Positions 29,853-38,250 of a stretch of 64,000 bases of DNA are shown here, in pieces. The position numbers were made by a program, and so were the translations under genes. Position 1 is the first letter of the stretch. Each line of letters opens with the position of its first letter. Below the pieces are notes generated by a model. That model was not told where the DNA came from. It ran no database searches and saw only the letters and a program-made list of their open reading frames with translations. Source of the DNA: Comamonas sp. KCTC 72670 (GTDB lineage: Bacteria > Myxococcota > Myxococcia > Myxococcales > Myxococcaceae); NCBI GenBank assembly GCA_014656495.1, contig BNCN01000003.1, positions 186,001 through 250,000 on the forward strand, given 5' to 3'.

Positions 29853-31352
29853 ATGAACACGGAGCCGACAAGCCCGGGGGACACGGAGCGCTGGCTGTGC
29901 GCGGGGCTGTGCCTGACGCGACAGGAACACGTCACGCCGGACGCCGTCACGGCCTCGGTGCCGTGGCTGCTCGCCCTGCTCGCGGAGTCACCCGCCCTGC
30001 CCCCAGTCGCCTTCGTGATGGACCTGGGCCGGCTCGTCGCCGGGGTGCCGCTCGCCCCGTCCGCAGCGGTTCCCGACACCCTGCCCCGGCTGCGCGCCGC
30101 GGTGCGCGCGTATGACGACCACGTGCTGGGACGACTGGCCGCGGAGCCGCACCTGGAGGCCGTCTCCGCCGCCCTCGCGCGGCTGCCCGAGACACTCCAC
30201 CCGCGAGGCATCGCCTTCCTCGTCGCCCGGGTGCTGACGCGCATGGGCTTCACCGCGGGGAGCCCGGTGAGCCCCGCCCTGGCCCGGCGCGTCCTGGAGC
30301 GCCCCCCCACGGAGCTGCTCCAAGCGGGCTACACCGCCCTGCGCGAATCCGGCACCAGCGCCGCGCTGGAACGGCTCGCGGAGGGCTACGAAGCGCTGGC
30401 GAGCGCGGCCCGGCGCGCCCAAGCCCTGCTCGGTGACGCGGAGTCCTTCACGCTGGAGAACCTGGAACACCTCCATGGCAAGGCGCAGCGGATGGCCCTG
30501 GAGCAAGCGGTGGAGGCCGCGGAGGCCCTGTCGCAATCCCTGCCGCCCAAACTGCGCGCCCGCCCGGTGAGCCTCGCGCCGCTCCCCATGTCGCTGGAGG
30601 ACGAAGCCGCGTTTCCACAGGGCGGCTTCTCCTCCGTCTCCAATGTCGGCAACCTGGAGAACCTCGTCACCTCCGAGCTCGTCTACATGGAGGACGAGCC
30701 GAACCTCGACCTCTTCGACGTGCGCTACGTGGAGGGCGAGCTCCTCTATTACACGCGAGACGAGAGCATCACCGTCCGCCGCCGCCGCGTCATTACCTTC
30801 GTCCTCCCGCCCGGATTGGTGGATGCACGCGTGAAGGACGCGGGGGTGCGCTGGCAGCGAGTCGTCGTGGCGCTGGGCCTGCTGCTCTGCCTGGTGCGAC
30901 GGCTCTCACTCTGGCTGGGCACCGAGGAGCTCCACTTCCGCGCCGTGTTCCTCCGTGCGGATGACGGCGCGGCCCCCTTGGAGGCGGAGCGCGGCCTGTG
31001 CGAGCTGCTGCTGCGCGAGTATCGCGCCCGCGGCACGGCGGAGGTCATCACCGCCGCCACGCTGGAGGGGGTCCTCGCCGACGCCGAGGAGCGGACGAAG
31101 CGCGCCCGCGTGGACGTGGTGCTCCTCGACGCGAGCCGTCAAGTCGAGACGATGTTTCATTCCCCGGGTCCCCGCGTCGGCTTGCACGTGCTCGACCTCG
31201 GCGCTCCGTCGCCCAGCGTGCGAGCACTTCGCGACAGGCGCGAAGTCCTGGATTCTCGAAAGTCAGAACCGTCCGAAGGCGGCCCTCGTGCTGGCGAGCC
31301 TTGGGAAGCGTGGCTCGGCGTAACGCTTGAGCTTGCGCAGAGCCTTCTCTAG
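29853..31352 (+). CDS. vWA-like MoxR partner that lacks the MIDAS metal site
   Basis: 499 residues. The C-terminal half follows the layout of MoxR-associated vWA proteins: a segment like LVTSELVYMEDEPNLDLF, then DVRYVEGELLYY, then the first vWA strand RRVITFVL at about 312-318, an amphipathic helix, and strands HFRAVFL and RVDVVLLDAS. Where a vWA would have DxSxS, the residues are PPGLV, so metal-dependent binding is lost. The N-terminal 270 residues are helical. Follows MoxR by 7 bases. Assignment rests on position and strand pattern, and a structural check would decide it. Confidence 0.72.
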   Translation: MNTEPTSPGDTERWLCAGLCLTRQEHVTPDAVTASVPWLLALLAESPALPPVAFVMDLGRLVAGVPLAPSAAVPDTLPRLRAAVRAYDDHVLGRLAAEPHLEAVSAALARLPETLHPRGIAFLVARVLTRMGFTAGSPVSPALARRVLERPPTELLQAGYTALRESGTSAALERLAEGYEALASAARRAQALLGDAESFTLENLEHLHGKAQRMALEQAVEAAEALSQSLPPKLRARPVSLAPLPMSLEDEAAFPQGGFSSVSNVGNLENLVTSELVYMEDEPNLDLFDVRYVEGELLYYTRDESITVRRRRVITFVLPPGLVDARVKDAGVRWQRVVVALGLLLCLVRRLSLWLGTEELHFRAVFLRADDGAAPLEAERGLCELLLREYRARGTAEVITAATLEGVLADAEERTKRARVDVVLLDASRQVETMFHSPGPRVGLHVLDLGAPSPSVRALRDRREVLDSRKSEPSEGGPRAGEPWEAWLGVTLELAQSLL

Positions 31353-31402
31353 CGTCGGGTTTCCCAATGCGCCCACCCGGCGCAACCGACGAAGGACGGG
31401 CC

Positions 31403-32758
31403 ATGCCGCGGTACGAGTTCAAGGAAGGCAGCTCCAGCAAGTTCTGGGAGATCACCCTCTCCGGCAACACCTTCACCACGCGGTGGGGCCGCATCGGCAC
31501 CGACGGCCAGGAGAAGACGCAGACCTTCGGCACCCCCGCCGAGGCCCAGAAGGAGCACGACAAGCTCGTCCGCGAGAAGGAGAAGAAGGGCTACGTCATC
31601 GAGGGCAAGGGCGACGACGACGAGGGTGGCGAGGACGACGGCGCCGAGGCCGCCTCCAACCCGGAGCTCGAGGCCGCCATCCTCAAGGACCCGGACAACG
31701 TCGACGCGTACCTCGTCTACGCCGACTGGCTCCAGAGCCAGGGTGACCCGCGCGGCGAGCTCATCGCCCTCCAGCACGCGGCCTCGCAGGCCAGCGGCGC
31801 CGAGGCCACCGAGCTCAAGAAGAAGGCCAACGCCCTCATCAAGAAGCACCAGTCCCTGCTGTACGGCGAGCTGGTGGACGCGGTGAAGGAAGAGGAGCTC
31901 AAGGCGGAGTGGCACCTGGGCTTCATCCGCTCCGCGCGCGTGGGCCAGAAGGACTACGACTCCGAGCGGGACATCGGCGAGCTCACCCAGGAGCTGCTCG
32001 CGCTCCCCTCCGCCCGCTTCATTCGCGGCCTCACCATCGGCATGGCGAGCTTCGATGGCGAGAACGAGTACGGCGACGTCATCAGCGCCATCGCGAAGGC
32101 CGGTGGCTCCAAGACGCTCCAGGACCTGTTCATCGGCGACTTCGAGTACCCGGACGACACGGAGATTTCGTGGACGCACCTGACGGACGTCTCGTCGGCG
32201 CTGAAGGTGCTGCCCAACCTGCGCACGCTGCGGCTGCGCGGCGGTGAGCTGGCGCTGGGCGACATCGACCTGCCCGAGCTGCGCGAGTTCACCGTGGAGA
32301 CCGGCGGCCTGCCCTTGAACGCCATCAAGTCCATCGCCAGCGCGAAGTGGCCGAAGCTGGAGAAGTTGGAGATCTGGTTCGGCAGCGACAACTACGGCGC
32401 GGAGGGCGGCGTGGAGGACATCCAGCCCATCCTCGACGGCCAGGGCCTGCCGAACCTCAAGCACCTGGGCCTGCGCAACTCCGAGTTCACGGACGCGCTC
32501 GCCCAGGCGCTGCCCTCCGCGGCGGTGCTCCCGCGCTTGGAGAAGCTCGACATCTCCATGGGCACGCTGACCAACGAGGGCGCGAAGGCGCTGGCGGACA
32601 ACGCGGCGGCCTTCACCCACCTCAAGCAGCTCGACGTCAGCGAGAACATCCTGGAGGACGAGGGCCAGTCACTCATCTCCAAGGCGATTCCGCACGCGAA
32701 CGTGGGCAACCAGCGTGAGTACGAAGAGGACTACCGTTACGCCGCGGTGGGCGAGTAG
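31403..32758 (+). CDS. STM4015-family protein: WGR, TIGR02996 and leucine-rich repeats (copy 1)
   Basis: 451 residues. An N-terminal WGR domain (about 1-75, WGRIG near 31) is of the kind found in PARPs and molybdate-like regulators. The TIGR02996 motif follows (AYLVYADWLQSQGDPRGELIAL). A ladder of leucine-rich repeats (TLRLRGGEL, KHLGLRN, EKLDIS, KQLDVSEN) makes up the rest. The chain ends in RYAAVGE, shared with its neighbour copy. ATG at 31403 has GAAGGA upstream. A hairpin separates it from the second copy. STM4015 proteins occur with STM4011-4014; function unknown. Confidence 0.88.
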   Translation: MPRYEFKEGSSSKFWEITLSGNTFTTRWGRIGTDGQEKTQTFGTPAEAQKEHDKLVREKEKKGYVIEGKGDDDEGGEDDGAEAASNPELEAAILKDPDNVDAYLVYADWLQSQGDPRGELIALQHAASQASGAEATELKKKANALIKKHQSLLYGELVDAVKEEELKAEWHLGFIRSARVGQKDYDSERDIGELTQELLALPSARFIRGLTIGMASFDGENEYGDVISAIAKAGGSKTLQDLFIGDFEYPDDTEISWTHLTDVSSALKVLPNLRTLRLRGGELALGDIDLPELREFTVETGGLPLNAIKSIASAKWPKLEKLEIWFGSDNYGAEGGVEDIQPILDGQGLPNLKHLGLRNSEFTDALAQALPSAAVLPRLEKLDISMGTLTNEGAKALADNAAAFTHLKQLDVSENILEDEGQSLISKAIPHANVGNQREYEEDYRYAAVGE

Positions 32759-32760
32759 AA

Positions 32761-32787
32761 CCCAGGCGGCGTAACGCCGCTCCTGGG
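32761..32787 (+). repeat. hairpin between the two STM4015-family genes
   Basis: GCGGCG-TAA-CGCCGC stem, extended by CCCAG and CTGGG across a two-base bulge, directly after the first gene's stop. It could attenuate or protect the message; the second gene's GGGGGA ribosome site lies at its 3' foot. Confidence 0.5.
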
Positions 32788-32796
32788 GGACACAGC

Positions 32797-34146
32797 ATGC
32801 CGCGCTTCGAATACAAGGAAGGCAGTTCGAGCAAGTTCTGGGAAGTCGACCGGAAGGACGCTGTCCTCACCACCCGCTGGGGCCGCATCGGCGCCGAGGG
32901 CCAGGAGAAGACCCAGAAGTTCGAGCACACCTACGAAGCGCGGCAGGCCTACCAGAAGCAGGTCCTGGAGAAGACGAAGAAGGGCTACCAGCGCGTGAAG
33001 CCGAAGGACACGGCCCCCGCGCCCAAGACGAACCCGGAGCTGGAGGAGGCCATCCTCCGGGCTCCGAACGACGCGGACGGATACCTCGTCTACGCCGACT
33101 GGCTCCAGGCCCAGGGCGACCCGCGCGGTGAGCTCATCGCCTTGCAGCACGCGCTGAGCCGAGCCCGGGGCGATGAGGTCACCAAGCTCAAGCGGAAGGT
33201 GGCCGCCCTTCAAAAGGAACACCAGGGAACGCTCCTCGGCGTCGGGCTCACCGCCATGCAGGCCGAGAAGGCCCTGCAGGTGGGCTGGCGTTGGGGCTTC
33301 ATCCACACCGCGCGCGTCACGTCGCCGGACTACGACGCCGACGCTGATTTCGACATCGTCGACACCCTGACGATGCTGCTCCGGCATCCGTCCGGAACGT
33401 TCCTCCAGGACCTCACGCTGGGCATCCCGGACCGCGAGGGTGACGCGGACTACACCGAGCTCGCCCGGGTCCTCACCAAGTGGACGCCGAAGGCGCTGAC
33501 CCGGTTGTTCCTGGGCGACTTCATCTTCCCGGACGAATCGGAGCTGTCCTGGGTCCGCCTGGGGAACCTGACGAACGTGCTCAAGGCGCTGCCCCAGCTC
33601 ACGGAGCTGCGCCTGCGGGGCGGAGACGTGCGCCTGGGGGCGCTGGAGCTGCCCGAGCTGCAGCGCTTCACGCTCGAGTCCGCGGGCCTGCCGAAGGCCG
33701 CGCTTCAATCCATCACCGGCGCGAAGTGGCCCAAGTTGGAGCACCTGGAGGTCTGGTTCGGCAGTGAGAATCACGGCGGCCGGTTCCGCGGGAAAGACGT
33801 GCAGCCCCTCCTGGATGCCACGGGCCTGCCGAAGCTGAAGCACCTGGGCCTGTGCAACGTGGCCTTCTCCGACTCCCTCACCCCGCTGCTCGCGAAGTCG
33901 AAGGTCTTGAAGCAGCTCGAAACGCTCGACCTGTCGAAGGGCACGTTGATGGACGCCGACGCGGAAGTGCTGGCCGCGAACGCCTCGGCGTTCAAGCACC
34001 TCCAGAAGCTGGACGTGTCTCGGAACCAGCTCACGTCCAAGGGCATCAAGCTGCTGGCCAAGCTGTGTCGTGAGGTCGTCACGGCGCGCCAGCGTGAGAT
34101 CTACGACGACGGCGAAGACGGCCGTTACGTGGCGATCGGAGAATAG
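32797..34146 (+). CDS. STM4015-family protein: WGR, TIGR02996 and leucine-rich repeats (copy 2)
   Basis: 449 residues, a diverged tandem duplicate of the preceding gene with the same domain order. WGR domain: KFWEVDRKDAVLTTRWGRIG. TIGR02996: YLVYADWLQAQGDPRGELIAL. Leucine-rich repeats follow (TELRLRGGDV, KHLGLCN, ETLDLSKG, QKLDVSRN). It ends in RYVAIGE, again matching the copy before it. The ribosome site GGGGGA lies 7 bases upstream of ATG 32797. The ATP-grasp gene starts 6 bases after its stop, so they are cotranscribed. Duplicate recognition subunits would fit two targets; this is inferred. Confidence 0.88.
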   Translation: MPRFEYKEGSSSKFWEVDRKDAVLTTRWGRIGAEGQEKTQKFEHTYEARQAYQKQVLEKTKKGYQRVKPKDTAPAPKTNPELEEAILRAPNDADGYLVYADWLQAQGDPRGELIALQHALSRARGDEVTKLKRKVAALQKEHQGTLLGVGLTAMQAEKALQVGWRWGFIHTARVTSPDYDADADFDIVDTLTMLLRHPSGTFLQDLTLGIPDREGDADYTELARVLTKWTPKALTRLFLGDFIFPDESELSWVRLGNLTNVLKALPQLTELRLRGGDVRLGALELPELQRFTLESAGLPKAALQSITGAKWPKLEHLEVWFGSENHGGRFRGKDVQPLLDATGLPKLKHLGLCNVAFSDSLTPLLAKSKVLKQLETLDLSKGTLMDADAEVLAANASAFKHLQKLDVSRNQLTSKGIKLLAKLCREVVTARQREIYDDGEDGRYVAIGE

Positions 34147-34152
34147 ACATCC

Positions 34153-35289
34153 ATGAGAGGCGCGCCGCCGTTCATCCTCATCGGAAACGCGGAGAACCGG
34201 CGCGTGACGCTGTTCCAGGAGGCCCTCGCCCGGCAAGGACTCTCCCCTGCCCACGTCGTTCCGTGGCGCGAGCTGTTGGCGACACCAGGACTCCTGGCGG
34301 GCCTGCCGGACTCGGAGGCGCTGGTCCGCATCGACGCCACGGGTGAGAACTGGGAGGTCGAGAAGGCCTTGCTGAAGCGAGGCTACGTGGATGCGCTGGA
34401 GCACGGGTGCTCGGTGCTGACGCCGGAGCAGGTAGACGGCCTGCCGCAGGACCACGGCCGCATCCTCAGCCCCCGGCAGCACCACCTGGGCTTCCTGCGC
34501 GTCCTGACGGAGCTGGAGGCCACCTTCGCTGCGCATCCCCGCTGGCGCGTCCTGCAGAAGCCCTCCGCCATCGCGGACCTCTTCGACAAGCGCATCACCT
34601 CCCGGCGATATGCGGCGCTGGGCGTCCCCGTCCCCGAGCCCCTGGACGGCGTCACGGACGTGGCGTCGCTCCGGCAGCGGATGCACGAGGAGGACTGGGA
34701 CGAGGTCTTCGTGAAGGTGTCGTGTGGCTCCTCGGCGTCGTGCCTCGGCATCTTTCGTCGAGGCCGCAGCCGGGACACACTCACCACCACCATCGAGGTC
34801 GCGGAGACGGGCTGGTACAACTCGCTCAAGGTGCGCCGGGTCGAGGAGCCGGAGCGGGTGGACGAAGTCCTCACGTTCCTCCTGAACGAAGGCGCCCAGG
34901 TGGAGCGCGCCATCCCCAAGGCCCGGCTGAGCGGCGACTACTTCGACTGCCGCGTGTTGATGGTCCGGGGCGAGCCCGCCTTCACGGTGATTCGGCAGAG
35001 CCTGAGGCCCATCACCAACCTGCATCTGGGCGGCAAGCGCGGGGACCTGGACGCCTTCCACGAAGTGGTGCCTCGGAACGAGCTCGAGGCAGCCATGGAG
35101 AGCTGCCGCATGGCGGCCCGGACCCATGACTGCCTGCACGTGGGCATCGACCTCATGTACGAGGAGCACTTCACCGGGCACCGCGTGCTGGAGGCCAACG
35201 CCTTCGGGGACCTGCTCCCCAACCTGCGCCGCGACGGGCTCACGGTGTACGAGTGGGAGATTCGCGAAGCCCTTCGGGACCTCGCGTAG
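34153..35289 (+). CDS. STM4014-family ATP-grasp-like protein
   Basis: 378 residues. ATP-grasp enzymes join a carboxylate to an amine or thiol using ATP. Visible features: N-terminal pre-ATP-grasp fold (FILIGNAENRRVTLFQEAL), a DKRITSRRYAALGVPVP hinge, VKVSCGSSASCLGIF like the glycine-rich ATP loop, and near the C-terminus GIDLMYEEHF and VLEANAFGDLLPNL, the metal-binding E and N region. It is the last gene of the plus-strand run. STM4014 proteins travel with STM4011-4013 and 4015, which here lie on both sides of the mobile insertion. Substrate unknown. Confidence 0.88.
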   Translation: MRGAPPFILIGNAENRRVTLFQEALARQGLSPAHVVPWRELLATPGLLAGLPDSEALVRIDATGENWEVEKALLKRGYVDALEHGCSVLTPEQVDGLPQDHGRILSPRQHHLGFLRVLTELEATFAAHPRWRVLQKPSAIADLFDKRITSRRYAALGVPVPEPLDGVTDVASLRQRMHEEDWDEVFVKVSCGSSASCLGIFRRGRSRDTLTTTIEVAETGWYNSLKVRRVEEPERVDEVLTFLLNEGAQVERAIPKARLSGDYFDCRVLMVRGEPAFTVIRQSLRPITNLHLGGKRGDLDAFHEVVPRNELEAAMESCRMAARTHDCLHVGIDLMYEEHFTGHRVLEANAFGDLLPNLRRDGLTVYEWEIREALRDLA

Positions 35290-35403
35290 TCGCCTGCCAC
35301 CTGCCGCCCCAGCCAAGAGCCCATCTGGTTTCTTGGAAAGAAGCACTGAAACACACGCAATCAATCACAAATGACCCAGCGGCCACATCATTGGGCTCTG
35401 GCG

Positions 35404-35820
35404 TTATGTTGGAAATTCAGACTCGACTCGAAACCCCAGTGAAAGCGCTTGCCGCCTCAGCTCTTCAGCTTTTCGGACTGTCACTCGTTCAAACGCCCAT
35501 CCACGTCGGTCCGAGATTTGCCCAAGGACTTCCCGAATGGGCCGGTCCCTGAAATCTCCAACGAGGTGGCGAAGCGCTAGTGCATCACGCAACTTCGGCT
35601 TCTCATCCCTCCATAGAACCCAAAGCGTCCCCACGGGTCCCAGTGCCCGGTAAATATCTTCAACAGGAGGGACCATATGAAACGCCCGTTCGCCTCCACA
35701 CTCTACACATCGATAAAACTCGTTCGGCCCTAACGTGCGCTCCGGTTCTATCTGCAGTCGGCCTGCACATTTGGGACATGTAAAGCCATCATCCGTCACG
35801 CCGATGCTCCGATGCGTCAT
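35404..35820 (-). CDS. small zinc-ribbon protein in a lower-GC island
   Basis: 138 residues from the ATG at 35820. A ribbon CPKC (about 15-18) and CVEC (about 38-41) is followed by an HMVPPVEDIYRALGPVGTLWVLW segment and a charged helical C-terminus. Base composition is visibly more AT-rich than the neighbours, and the gene stands between the 3' end of the STM4014 gene and the IS4 relic, so it was probably acquired. Function unknown; an immunity or regulatory role for the nearby toxin-like gene is possible but unsupported beyond position. Confidence 0.6.
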   Translation of the reverse strand: MTHRSIGVTDDGFTCPKCAGRLQIEPERTLGPNEFYRCVECGGERAFHMVPPVEDIYRALGPVGTLWVLWRDEKPKLRDALALRHLVGDFRDRPIREVLGQISDRRGWAFERVTVRKAEELRRQALSLGFRVESEFPT

Positions 35821-36021
35821 TGAAAGGTCCCGCCCACCCCAAGCAGCCAACCTAGTCCAACATTCGGCCCGAGCCGTCGTCCATTCGATCGAGCGGCTTT
35901 ACGCCAGAACACCGTAGCTGGGCTGGCCAAGCGGAGCGTTTTGCGTAGCAGGAGAGCAGAGCCCCGCTTCCCCGAAGGATTCGGAAACGAGGTCCGCTGA
36001 CGGGGTGAATTCCTACCCGGC

Positions 36022-36102
36022 GTGAAGTTCGGGATGGGCCTGACGCAGGTGCGCGTCGGCATGCCCGAGCGACGTGACAAGCTGCTGCTCATTTCCGCCT
36101 TA
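36022..36102 (+). pseudogene. IS4-type transposase relic, left fragment
   Basis: In frame this reads VKFGMGLTQVRVG, then MPERRDKLLLISAL, the characteristic C-terminal region of DDE transposases of the IS4 group. The frame is closed by TGA at 35998 upstream and cut by the composite element at 36102. The continuation is at 39150: joining TTA (36100-36102) to the codons after 39152 gives LLISAL|AQALLTLLGAAGE without a shift. The N-terminal half, including the catalytic domain, is absent. Confidence 0.8.
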
Positions 36103-37002
36103 GAGCTTATTTCGGTAGGAGCGAGTGGAACCACGTGATGATGCCCAGCGCGAAGTGCAGCATCGCGACGTAGGTGTCCTCTCGCTTCGCCCAACGCACC
36201 AGGAGTCGGCGGAAGCGGTTGAGCCAAGAGTGGGTCCGCTCCACAACCCAGCGAGGCGAAGGAGGTCGCCGCCGAAACTGAGTGGGCCTTTTCGGTCCGC
36301 TTCGTCTGGGCGCTTTGAGCGTCAGGCCATACTCCTGCGCCAACTCGCGCACAGGCCTGAAGGCGTACCCCAGGTCGACGCACAGCGTTTGCCTGCGGCT
36401 CCGACTCGGCAATGGACGTCGGACCGGGATGGACTCAAGCGTGGCTCGCGCCAGCTTGAAGTCGTTCGTGTTGGTGCCAGCGACCACGAGGCCGAGGGGG
36501 ACGCCGCGCGAGTCGGTCAGCAGACTTCGCTTGGTGCCCCGTTTCGCTCTGTCCGTGGGGTTGGGGCCGGTTTTTTCCTCCACCCAGCGGCGCTTTGCCC
36601 TGGGTTCCATCCAACGCAAGCCATCGCCAATCAATCCGCGCCAAGCCGTCGTAGGCTAACAGCCCCTGGCGCCAGAACTCTCAGAAGACACCCGCGGTAA
36701 ACCACTCCCGGAAGCGTCGGTAGGCGGAGGACGGATGGCACAAGCCGGTCGCCTTCAACGCGCCCCACTGCATGCCCGTACGCAGCACCAGGAGAATTCC
36801 ATCCAAGGCCTGTCTGTCGGGCACGCGTGGATTGTGGCAGCCCAGTGGGTGCTCCGGCCGGGCCGGCAAGAGCGGAGCGATGCGCCGCCACAGTTCGTCG
36901 GGCACCCGCCAGCCGTCGTCCTTTTTCACTACCCCATGGGCTCGTCCTCCTCCCTCTTCAACCCAGCAGGTGGCCTGCCTTCTTCCCTACCGAAATAGGT
37001 TC
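36103..37002 (-). mobile_element. IS5-like (IS427-type) insertion sequence, copy 1
   Basis: 900 bp. Imperfect terminal repeats of about 18 bp (left GAGCTTATTTCGGTAGG; right end complement GAACCTATTTCGGTAGG). TTA on both sides. Contains a disrupted transposase gene read on the minus strand. Confidence 0.85.
36107..36929 (-). pseudogene. IS5-like transposase, copy 1, interrupted by a nonsense codon and a frameshift
   Basis: The first frame runs from 36929 (KKDDGWRVPDELWRR) to a TGA at 36681, where copy 2 has an Arg codon, and then continues EFWRQGLLAYDG. The second frame (36107-36634) holds NPTDRAKRG, the DLGYAF aspartate and the WVVERTHSWL glutamate. They join at GGA-AAA-AAC near 36571, a classic A-AAA-AAC slippery heptamer, so the native enzyme was probably made by programmed -1 frameshifting. 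The TGA disables this copy. Confidence 0.75.
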
Positions 37003-38091
37003 TTACCTGGCGGGAGCGTCCAAAGTCCGCTGCATCTCTGTGAAGTAGGTATGAAGATTGGGTGCCTCGGTGCGCAGCGTGGCGTCGCCTCCGGCGAACC
37101 GGGCATAGGCCTCGGCGAACGCCTCCTCACGGCCGGCAACTCCGTCCTGGAGCAGATATGACTTGCCGCTGCGATGGAGGCTGGCGCGGTCCGCCTCATA
37201 GGCTCGACGGAACCCGGAGGACCGTGAGGTGTAGTCCCGACCGAGCGCGGATTCGCGATCCATGCCGTGAGCGAACTCGTGGATAAGGAGGCTGTAGGCA
37301 CCGTGGCCTTCCCCAGTGCGAGCGACCTCGCGTCCTCCGGTATCGTTCGAGTTGGTGGCGATGATGACCTCACGGTTGCGATCAATATACGTGCCTGGCA
37401 CGGTGTCCCACGTTGCGCCGGCCTCGTAACCTCGAGGGTGTTGTCCCCGAAGGTGGGTTGCATGATCGGTCACGCTCTCACGCGCGGCGACGACCGTCAT
37501 CCCACGGCGCTCGGCACGCTGAAGGACGGAGTACGAAAGCTGGGAGAGTTCAACGCGCACCGCCGCCACGTCTTCTGGCTTCGCCGTGCCTCCGGCGCGC
37601 ACCAACCGCTGGGCGATGGCCACCGAGCGCGGATCCGGCGCGGAAGCTTGCACCCGCGCCGAAGTGGAGGACGCAGCGGTAGCGGATGCGGCGGTGGCAG
37701 GCGCGGGAGACGAAACCGCAAGTCCCGTGACGGGCAGAGGACCGGGAGGAAGTCGCTCGGACTGACGGCGGCCTCCCTCGAACACGTCTTGGGAGCGCAA
37801 CGGGACGGCGCCTCGCGCCAGTGAAGGGAACTCCGAGACCGGACGCGCCGTACGCGACTCGACGCCGCGAAGAGACGTACTGGACACACCTTCCCTCGCG
37901 GCTTCACTGCTGCCGCGGATGGCCTCGCGGCCCACCACGAAGCTGTCGCGATTGATGGAGTTCCTGTTGGGAGGCGTGGAGGCTAGCGGCGCGCGACTTG
38001 ACGGCTCCGTGGCAGATGGGCGCTGGGGAGCCTGGGTCTGGCCCAACGGCTGCGAGGAGAGACGCGAGGCGGAGGTTCGAACGATCGTCAC
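37003..38091 (-). CDS. toxin-like metalloprotease related to anthrax lethal factor (M34/ATLF-like)
   Basis: 362 residues. The first 190 residues are Ser/Ala/Pro-rich and look like a disordered leader. The C-terminal catalytic domain has H271-E-F-A-H275-G, then REEAFAEAYARFA (about 321-333) and NLHTYFTEM, the same order and spacing as lethal factor's HEFGH and EAEFFAEAF. All three zinc ligands and the general base appear present. No signal peptide; delivery would need another system. Cargo of the composite element: its TAA stop is the TTA target-site base triplet of the left IS copy. Substrate unknown. Confidence 0.85.
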   Translation of the reverse strand: MTIVRTSASRLSSQPLGQTQAPQRPSATEPSSRAPLASTPPNRNSINRDSFVVGREAIRGSSEAAREGVSSTSLRGVESRTARPVSEFPSLARGAVPLRSQDVFEGGRRQSERLPPGPLPVTGLAVSSPAPATAASATAASSTSARVQASAPDPRSVAIAQRLVRAGGTAKPEDVAAVRVELSQLSYSVLQRAERRGMTVVAARESVTDHATHLRGQHPRGYEAGATWDTVPGTYIDRNREVIIATNSNDTGGREVARTGEGHGAYSLLIHEFAHGMDRESALGRDYTSRSSGFRRAYEADRASLHRSGKSYLLQDGVAGREEAFAEAYARFAGGDATLRTEAPNLHTYFTEMQRTLDAPAR

Positions 38092-38250
38092 GGGACTTCT
38101 CCTGTCCTGGAAAGCGCAACCGAATTATCGAGAAAGCACGGACCGAGTTGAATCGAATCGCACCGCAGGATGCGAAATCAGACAGAACGCGGCCAGGAGA
38201 AACACATTGATTCACAGTCAACCAAACCGAGTGGGCCCTCTGTCGCCTTA

